Part shown: positions 6,384 through 10,645 of the stretch, one piece after another
How positions within the stretch are numbered: position 1 is the first letter of the stretch
Layout: the number at the start of each line of letters is the position of its first letter
Assembly: GCA_003486285.1 (NCBI GenBank)
Contig: DNGH01000234.1
Coordinates: 1-10,645 of the forward strand
Length of the DNA stretch: 10,645 nt
Origin: Actinomycetota bacterium
GTDB taxonomy: Bacteria; Actinomycetota; Acidimicrobiia; Spongiisociales; UBA11373
Direction: 5' to 3'
The notes under the pieces: generated by a model
Databases searched by the model: none
Told to the model about the DNA's origin: nothing
What the model saw: only the letters and a program-made list of their open reading frames with translations
Made by a program: the position numbers and the translations under genes

Positions 6384-7628
6384 CTAGAGCGCTGGGCCGA
6401 ACCACCAGACCGCCGGGTCGTCGACCGGCCGCGTGCCATCGGTTCCCACCGCCACCAGACGCGCGGTGTCGGCGGCGACCGCATTCATCCAGCGGTGCCC
6501 CGGTTCTTCGAGGCCGGAGTCGACGACCCGTACCCAGCGCGCCCCGTCGAACGATGACCACACCGCCGGGATCCGGTTCCCCCGTGGCGAGGTGTCGTAG
6601 CCGACTGCGATCAGACCCTCCGGGCCGAGGACGACCGAGGAGATGTGTTGGGCGCCGACCCCGCCCAGCGCCGAGTCGGACACCCGGGTCCAGGTCCGCG
6701 CGTCCGCGGAAGTCCACACCGCGGCATCGTTGTGGTACCCCGGTTGGCCCAGGATGTCGCCGCCGGCCGCCACCAGGCCGCTCGGCACTGCGACGACGGT
6801 GTTGATGAACTGCCATCCCGGGCCTCCGAAGGTGGCGTCATCGACCACCTCCCAGGACGACCCATCTGCCGAGACCCAGATCCGGGCGTCGAGGTTGTAG
6901 AGGCCGAACTGATTCGGGTGGTAGTGGGTGCCACCGGCGATGAGCCCCTGCGGGGTCACCACCAGCGAGTAGATCCGCTGCGTACCGCGATCACTGAGGG
7001 CGGGATCCTCGACGCGACTCCAGGTACGGCCATCGGGGGACAGCCACACCGCGGCATCCGCCTCCGCTCCGGTGACGGCGAACCCCGCCGCAACGAACCC
7101 GGTTGGGGTGGCGACCACCGTGAGGATCTCCTCGTGCCCTTCCTGGCGGAACGCTGTGGTGCCGACCCGCTCCCATGCCCGGCCGTCGGCGGAGAACCAG
7201 GCGGCGGCATCGATGTCGGCCGCGGGCGCATCGAGTCCGACCACCACGATCCCGGCGGCGCCCGCGGCGACATCGTGGAAGCCCTGGGCACCGGGTCCGC
7301 CGAACCCGGCCTCCACGACGCGATCCCACACCTCGCCGTCCTTGGAGACCCAGAGCGCGCCATCGGCATCGGGTCCGGAGGAGTCGACTCCTGCGGCCAG
7401 CAACCCGGGTCCGCCGAAGTGGACCGCATTCAGCAGTTGGTAGCCCGGGCCACGCCACACCGGGTGTTGCGACCTGATCCAGGAGTCGGCCGGTCTCACC
7501 TGGCTCGTCGCCGCGATGGTCGGTACCACGGGGACCGTGGTGTCGGTTCCTTCGGCCCGGCTGCAGGCGGCGCCCAGGATCGTGACGACGAGGAGTCCCG
7601 ACGCCGCACGACGGTGTGACGGTCGCAT
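6384..7628 (-). CDS. Lipoprotein with sevenfold Asp-box beta-propeller repeats
   Basis: This 414-residue exported protein has no recognised specific function. Residues 1-22 form a lipoprotein-like signal ending LGAAC (C22), with glycine rather than leucine at -3, so the lipobox is slightly atypical. From residue about 49 the chain is a tandem repeat of about 50 residues. Each unit has a GxQ-type start, a VV..P.GL.AAG strand and an Asp-box-like segment such as DAAVWLSPDGRTWSRV or DARIWVSADGSSWEVV. Seven units are visible. The last stops at DPAVWWFGPAL, and the missing WxR strand is supplied by SWIRSQHPVWRGPG at the N-terminus, as in velcro-closed propellers. Asp-boxes occur in sialidases and sortilin-like proteins, but catalytic residues of those families are not evident. 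The start follows GAGGGGG by eight bases. It is downstream of the S9 gene and might receive read-through transcription. Confidence 0.85.
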   Translation of the reverse strand: MRPSHRRAASGLLVVTILGAACSRAEGTDTTVPVVPTIAATSQVRPADSWIRSQHPVWRGPGYQLLNAVHFGGPGLLAAGVDSSGPDADGALWVSKDGEVWDRVVEAGFGGPGAQGFHDVAAGAAGIVVVGLDAPAADIDAAAWFSADGRAWERVGTTAFRQEGHEEILTVVATPTGFVAAGFAVTGAEADAAVWLSPDGRTWSRVEDPALSDRGTQRIYSLVVTPQGLIAGGTHYHPNQFGLYNLDARIWVSADGSSWEVVDDATFGGPGWQFINTVVAVPSGLVAAGGDILGQPGYHNDAAVWTSADARTWTRVSDSALGGVGAQHISSVVLGPEGLIAVGYDTSPRGNRIPAVWSSFDGARWVRVVDSGLEEPGHRWMNAVAADTARLVAVGTDGTRPVDDPAVWWFGPAL

Positions 7629-7679
7629 CCTCCCAGCCCCCTCGCAACGCGGCCCCGGCGACGTCTGCAGGATGCCAGA

Positions 7680-7699
7680 CCCGGCGCGGTTGCGCCGGG
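7680..7699 (-). terminator. Hairpin after the S9 peptidase gene
   Basis: CCCGGCGC and GCGCCGGG form a perfect 8-bp GC-only stem with a 4-base loop, starting four bases beyond the S9 stop codon on the minus strand. No U-tract follows. It could terminate S9 transcription or reduce read-through into the propeller lipoprotein gene. Confidence 0.5.
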
Positions 7700-7703
7700 C
7701 CGT

Positions 7704-9632
7704 CTACCAGCCGAGCACCGGCACCGGCGGGAGCGGATCCGCCGGTTCGAATCCGAGCACCTTGCCGTAGAAGGCGAGTTCGGCCTCCAGGGCGCGGATG
7801 CGGGCCTCCGCCGAACGAAAGCCATGGCCCTCGCCGGCGAACTCGAGAAAGCCGACCGGCACTCCGTTGGCCGCGAGGGCGTCGCGCATCATGCGGGCCT
7901 GCGACGGCGGCACGACGAGATCGTCGAGACCCTGGAGGAGCAGCACCGGGACCCGAATCCTGTCGACGTGGGTGATCGGAGACCGCTCCACGTAGAGATC
8001 GCGCCGCTCGGGATACGGACCGACCAGGCGATCGAGGTATCGGCTTTCGAACTTGTGGGTGTCGGTGGCCAGCGCCTCGAGGTCGGAGACCCCGAAGTAG
8101 GAGGTGCCCGCGGCGAAGTCGTCATGGAGGGCGAGGGCGAGAAGCGTGGTGAAGCCACCGGCGCTGCCACCGTGGATCAGCAGACCGCGGGGGTCGGCCT
8201 TGCCCGCGGCGGCGAGGTGTGCCGCGGCCAGGGCACAGTCGCGCACGTCGACCACACCCCACTGCCCGTCGAGGCGGCGCCGGTAGTCGCGCCCGGCGGC
8301 GGTCGACCCGCCGTAGTCGACGTCGAGGATGCCGATGCCGCGGCTGGTCCAGAACAGGATCTCGGGGTCCAGCCGCGATGTGGCCGACGACGACGGTCCC
8401 CCGTGGATGGCGACGATGATCGGTGGGGCCGCGCCGGGTGGCCCGACGAAGTCCGGGTTGGTGGGTGGGTAGAACAGCGCATAGGCGGGTCCATCCGGTG
8501 TGGGGAATTCGACGGACTCCTGGGGGCTGTAGTAGGCGGGGTCGATGCCGGGGCCCTCACCGGGGCGGAGGATCTCGATCGCACCCGTGTCGACATCCAC
8601 CGCGATGACGGTCGTCGGCCGGTCGGGACCGGCGCCCACGAGCACGACCCGGTTGCCGAGCACGGCGATCCGGTCATGGAACGACACATAGGGTGTGGCG
8701 ATGTCGCGGGCCACCCCGTCGTCGATCACCACCAGCCGATCTCCGGTCGGCGTGACGGGGATCGCGACGATGCGCCCGTCGCCCATGAAGGCGTAACGGG
8801 CGCTGCCGAACACCCAGTGGGGCACGGCGTACTCGGCGGTGTCGTGGTGCACCGCTTCCACGGCGGTTCCGGTCCAGCGATGCAGGTTCCACCATCCGCT
8901 GCGGTCCGAGGCGAAGTGGAGCACGCCCGCCGGCGACCATTCCGGCTGCAGGATCGATTCGTCGCCTCCGCCGGCGATTCTCCGCGCTACCCCGACCTCC
9001 CCATCTGCGGACACGGGGGCCACCCACAGGGTCGTGGCATCCCACGGCATGTCGGGGTGGTCCCAGGTGATCCAGGCGACCTGGGAGCCATCCGGCGAGA
9101 GCCGAGGAACGGCATAGAAGTCGTGCCCTGCAGCGATCCGAAGCGGCGGTGTGGCCCCGGTGAGGTCGAGTCGCACCAGATCGTTGCGCGGCTCGCCTTC
9201 CTCCGCAGGGTGGGTCTCCCGGACCGCGATCGCCCAGTCGTTCCGGATCACCATGTCGGCAAAGCGCACCCCGGCCGTGACGCCCGGCTCGGGGGTGATC
9301 GGTTCGGCCTCGCCCTCGGCATCGATCCGGTACAGGCGCTGGTCGGAGAACCGGGTGGCAAAGACCATCCCGTCGCTGACGCCATAGGCGCCCCCGCCGT
9401 ACTCGTGAACGCGGGTACGGGCGTTGAAGTCATCGGGCCCGATGTCGTCGATGGCTCCGGAGGGTGAGCGGCGCACCACGACCGAGCGCCCACCCTCGGT
9501 GGGCCGCCCCTCCACCCAATACACGGCACCGCCATCGACCTCGATCGTGTCGAGGAAGCGCACCGCGGCGCGGGTGGTGGAGGCGGCGGAGATGGGAGAT
9601 GGCCAGGAGCCAAAGGGGCGGGACTCGGGCAT
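7704..9632 (-). CDS. S9 family (prolyl oligopeptidase-type) serine peptidase
   Basis: This 642-residue cytoplasmic peptidase has no signal peptide or membrane segment. The N-terminal two-thirds are beta-propeller-like repeats, including RVHEYGGGAYGV and WSPAGVLHFASDRSGWWNL, which gate access in this family. The C-terminal alpha/beta-hydrolase domain has HGGP at residues 410-413 (oxyanion region), the nucleophile S490 in HGGSAGGF, the acid D571 (or adjacent D570) in QGLDDLVVPPSQ, and H603 in GEGHGF, so the catalytic triad is complete. The length and order match S9 acylaminoacyl- or dipeptidyl-peptidase-type enzymes acting on short peptides. The exact substrate cannot be read from sequence. No Shine-Dalgarno precedes the ATG, and a TAGGTT element nine bases upstream suggests a leaderless transcript. 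It lies downstream of the chagasin-like gene, from which a 33-nt palindrome separates it. Confidence 0.94.
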   Translation of the reverse strand: MPESRPFGSWPSPISAASTTRAAVRFLDTIEVDGGAVYWVEGRPTEGGRSVVVRRSPSGAIDDIGPDDFNARTRVHEYGGGAYGVSDGMVFATRFSDQRLYRIDAEGEAEPITPEPGVTAGVRFADMVIRNDWAIAVRETHPAEEGEPRNDLVRLDLTGATPPLRIAAGHDFYAVPRLSPDGSQVAWITWDHPDMPWDATTLWVAPVSADGEVGVARRIAGGGDESILQPEWSPAGVLHFASDRSGWWNLHRWTGTAVEAVHHDTAEYAVPHWVFGSARYAFMGDGRIVAIPVTPTGDRLVVIDDGVARDIATPYVSFHDRIAVLGNRVVLVGAGPDRPTTVIAVDVDTGAIEILRPGEGPGIDPAYYSPQESVEFPTPDGPAYALFYPPTNPDFVGPPGAAPPIIVAIHGGPSSSATSRLDPEILFWTSRGIGILDVDYGGSTAAGRDYRRRLDGQWGVVDVRDCALAAAHLAAAGKADPRGLLIHGGSAGGFTTLLALALHDDFAAGTSYFGVSDLEALATDTHKFESRYLDRLVGPYPERRDLYVERSPITHVDRIRVPVLLLQGLDDLVVPPSQARMMRDALAANGVPVGFLEFAGEGHGFRSAEARIRALEAELAFYGKVLGFEPADPLPPVPVLGW

Positions 9633-9641
9633 GAGGAGGCG

Positions 9642-9647
9642 AACCTA
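9642..9647 (-). promoter_or_regulatory. Possible -10 element (TAGGTT) giving a leaderless S9 mRNA
   Basis: TAGGTT on the minus strand is separated from the S9 ATG by nine bases, the spacing expected if transcription starts at or beside the A of the ATG. The interval is pyrimidine-rich and has no Shine-Dalgarno. No clear -35 is seen. Confidence 0.4.
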
Positions 9648-9662
9648 GCCGCAGGACCGGCG

Positions 9663-9695
9663 CGATGAGGCCTCCGGTCACCGGAGGCCTCATCG
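9663..9695 (-). terminator. Perfect 33-nt palindrome after the chagasin-like gene
   Basis: CGATGAGGCCTCCGGT (9663-9678) is perfectly complementary to ACCGGAGGCCTCATCG (9680-9695) around a single central base, giving a stem of 14 or more pairs in RNA. It begins 14 bases past the stop of the chagasin-like gene. There is no U-tract, as is common for terminators in high-GC actinobacteria. It also lies just upstream of the S9 -10-like element, so a protein-binding operator is a less likely alternative. Confidence 0.75.
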
Positions 9696-9708
9696 GGGTC
9701 ATGGCTGG

Positions 9709-10125
9709 CTAGGGGACGGTCACCGTCATGGTGAAGGTGTCCAGCGGCTCGGCCTGCTCCCAGGGGCGGAGGTAGACCAGGCGCAGTTCGGCTTCACCCG
9801 CAGCAGCGGCGGTGAAGGTGAAGGTGTACTCCCCACCCGCACCGATCAGCTCCGAGTCGCTCACATAGACGGGCTCAGCAGCCGAGAGGATTGCGGCATC
9901 GATGCCCTCGACCTGCCAGGAGTATCCCGTGGTCGCGTTCCCGGCCAACACCACCGAGAACGACTGTCCGGGCTCCAGCACGATCGACGTGCCGTCATCG
10001 TCAGCCGTGTAGACCGTCGCCTCGCTCGGCTCGTCGGTCGACATGGCAAAGGCGGCCAGGGCTCCGGCCGCTACCAATGCGATCAGCACGAGGCCGGCGA
10101 TGAGGGTGGTTCGCTTTTGCATCAT
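9709..10125 (-). CDS. Chagasin family (I42) cysteine peptidase inhibitor, secreted or membrane-anchored
   Basis: This is a 138-residue protein with an N-terminal hydrophobic segment (about residues 7-27) after MMQKR, acting as a signal peptide or single membrane anchor, followed by an acidic, flexible stretch. The domain carries the three inhibitory loops of the chagasin family: N63-A-T-T-G-Y68-S-W (the NPTTGY-like loop, with alanine replacing proline), G95-A-G-G98 (central loop) and R120-P-W122. Family members block papain-type (C1) cysteine peptidases by inserting these loops into the active-site cleft. No C1 peptidase is in the window, so the target is unknown. The AAAGG site is four bases before the first ATG and seven before the second, so the second may be the true start. 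It lies between the VOC and S9 genes on the same strand, with hairpins on both sides. Confidence 0.9.
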   Translation of the reverse strand: MMQKRTTLIAGLVLIALVAAGALAAFAMSTDEPSEATVYTADDDGTSIVLEPGQSFSVVLAGNATTGYSWQVEGIDAAILSAAEPVYVSDSELIGAGGEYTFTFTAAAAGEAELRLVYLRPWEQAEPLDTFTMTVTVP

Positions 10126-10144
10126 CGGGCCTTTCTCGATCGGG

Positions 10145-10160
10145 GGGCCCGAGTGGGCCC
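10145..10160 (-). terminator. Short GC hairpin between VOC and chagasin-like genes
   Basis: GGGCCC, GAGT, GGGCCC can form a 6-bp stem with a 4-base loop. It lies about 55 bases beyond the VOC stop and 20 bases before the chagasin-like start on the minus strand. It may be a weak terminator of the VOC gene or a leader structure of the next one. The rest of this 88-base gap shows no clear promoter. Confidence 0.35.
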
Positions 10161-10213
10161 TGTCGTTGCTAAGACGGCCGCGGCGATGGAGCGGTTCCAG
10201 CTTGCGCGTTAGA

Positions 10214-10585
10214 TCATGGCGCGGGTGGCGTGGCGTGCTCGGCGAGCCCGACCATGTTGCCGGCAGGGTCCTTGAACATGGCGTAGGCGACCACGCCGGG
10301 AATCACGGTGCGGGGCGTCACCGTGGTTCCGCCTGCTGCGGTGATCTTCTGGAGGTGCTCGTCGATGCTGTCGACGCCGACGTAGATCGTCACGTAGTGG
10401 GGCATCTCGGCGCTGCCGGAACCGACGGCACCACCGACCCCACCGTGCGCTTCATCGACCCCGGAGTACCCCTCCATCCCCTCCCAGGCCTGGGGCGCCC
10501 AATCGAAGACCTTGCCGTAGAAGTCGGCGACGCCCTTGCCCTCACCGCCCATGATCTCCCAATGGATGATCGGGTTCTTGCCCAT
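10214..10585 (-). CDS. VOC superfamily protein (glyoxalase/bleomycin resistance/dioxygenase fold)
   Basis: This is a 123-residue single-domain cytoplasmic protein. It opens with PIIHWEIMGGEGKGVADFYGKVFDW, the first beta-alpha unit typical of VOC proteins, and its second half contains HYVTIYVGVDSIDEHLQKITAAGG, then TVIPGVVAYAMFKDPAGNMVGLAEH. H8, H63 and E116 sit where VOC proteins often place metal ligands, but whether it binds metal is not certain. The family includes glyoxalase I, antibiotic-binding proteins and ring-cleaving dioxygenases, and the sequence does not choose among them. The start follows a strong AAGGAGGGG site. It leads the run of minus-strand genes, and the upstream gene is outside the window. 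Confidence 0.88.
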   Translation of the reverse strand: MGKNPIIHWEIMGGEGKGVADFYGKVFDWAPQAWEGMEGYSGVDEAHGGVGGAVGSGSAEMPHYVTIYVGVDSIDEHLQKITAAGGTTVTPRTVIPGVVAYAMFKDPAGNMVGLAEHATPPAP

Positions 10586-10594
10586 CTACCTGCT

Positions 10595-10603
10595 CCCCTC
10601 CTT
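10595..10603 (-). promoter_or_regulatory. Strong ribosome binding site of the VOC gene
   Basis: AAGGAGGGG on the minus strand ends nine bases before the ATG at 10585. It is the best Shine-Dalgarno match in the window and fixes the VOC start. Confidence 0.75.
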
Positions 10604-10613
10604 GATGTGACGG

Positions 10614-10619
10614 AAGCTA
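10614..10619 (-). promoter_or_regulatory. Possible -10 element (TAGCTT) for the VOC gene
   Basis: TAGCTT fits TANNNT and lies 11 bases upstream of the Shine-Dalgarno. The -35 position would fall inside the heptamer repeat of site C, where no TTGACA-like sequence is seen. Confidence 0.3.
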
Positions 10620-10622
10620 GTC

Positions 10623-10645
10623 GGGTGCCGGGTAACGGGTAACGG
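10623..10645 (+). repeat. Heptamer tandem repeat, site C (runs off the window end)
   Basis: GGGTGCC, GGGTAAC, GGGTAAC and the first two bases of another unit reach the window edge. The unit length, strand and the GC-to-AA drift along the array match sites A and B. The full array length and the next gene are not visible. Confidence 0.75.

Noticed and set aside
6645..7619. Plus-strand open frame opposite the propeller lipoprotein
   Set aside because: It mirrors the repeat periodicity of the real gene and has no recognisable domain or start signal.
7663..7680. Dyad GTCTG...CAGAC upstream of the propeller lipoprotein gene
   Set aside because: It has only five matching bases per arm with no flanking promoter elements, which is too weak to call an operator.
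7824..9467. Long plus-strand open frame (547 codons) opposite the S9 gene
   Set aside because: It is antisense to a peptidase with an intact catalytic triad, and its composition is rich in Gly, Asp, His and Val without domains.

Overview
This is a high-GC bacterial chromosome segment with housekeeping genes on the left and envelope or peptidase genes on the right. The gene order rho, rpmE (type B), DUF1385, prfA, the GTG starts, and the lipoproteins with threonine-rich linkers suggest a deep-branching actinobacterium, perhaps Acidimicrobiia. That placement is inference from gene content, as no rRNA is present. There are no mobile elements, CRISPR arrays, tRNAs or rRNAs.

Layout. Bases 1-2685 (+ strand) hold a translation and transcription-termination block: the end of Rho, a cysteine-free ribosomal protein L31, a multi-spanning DUF1385 membrane protein, and peptide chain release factor 1, whose start overlaps the DUF1385 stop by one base. 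prmC, the usual partner after prfA, is absent. Bases 2737-5658 (- strand) encode a two-domain M16 zinc metallopeptidase lipoprotein that converges on prfA. It is divergent from a membrane-anchored mono-heme cytochrome c (5766-6326, +). Bases 6384-10585 (- strand) hold four genes in tandem: a VOC-family protein, a chagasin-like cysteine peptidase inhibitor, an S9 prolyl-oligopeptidase-type serine peptidase, and a lipoprotein made of a sevenfold Asp-box propeller repeat. Hairpins lie in each gap between these four, so they are probably mostly separate transcription units.

How the genes work together. The left block supports translation termination and Rho-dependent transcription termination. 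The right part is cell-envelope and peptide metabolism: an exported M16 peptidase, a cytoplasmic S9 peptidase, a secreted or anchored peptidase inhibitor and a surface propeller, plus an electron carrier. Nothing shows that these form one pathway.

The least explained signal is a 7-nt tandem repeat family with consensus (G/C)GGT(G/A)(C/A)C, found in the same strand orientation at three intergenic sites (2701-2728, 6329-6376, 10623-10645). At the first site it forms a four-tract G-quadruplex motif inside the loop of a perfect 12-bp hairpin between convergent genes. Otherwise the window looks ordinary, and I found no convincing new multi-gene system.
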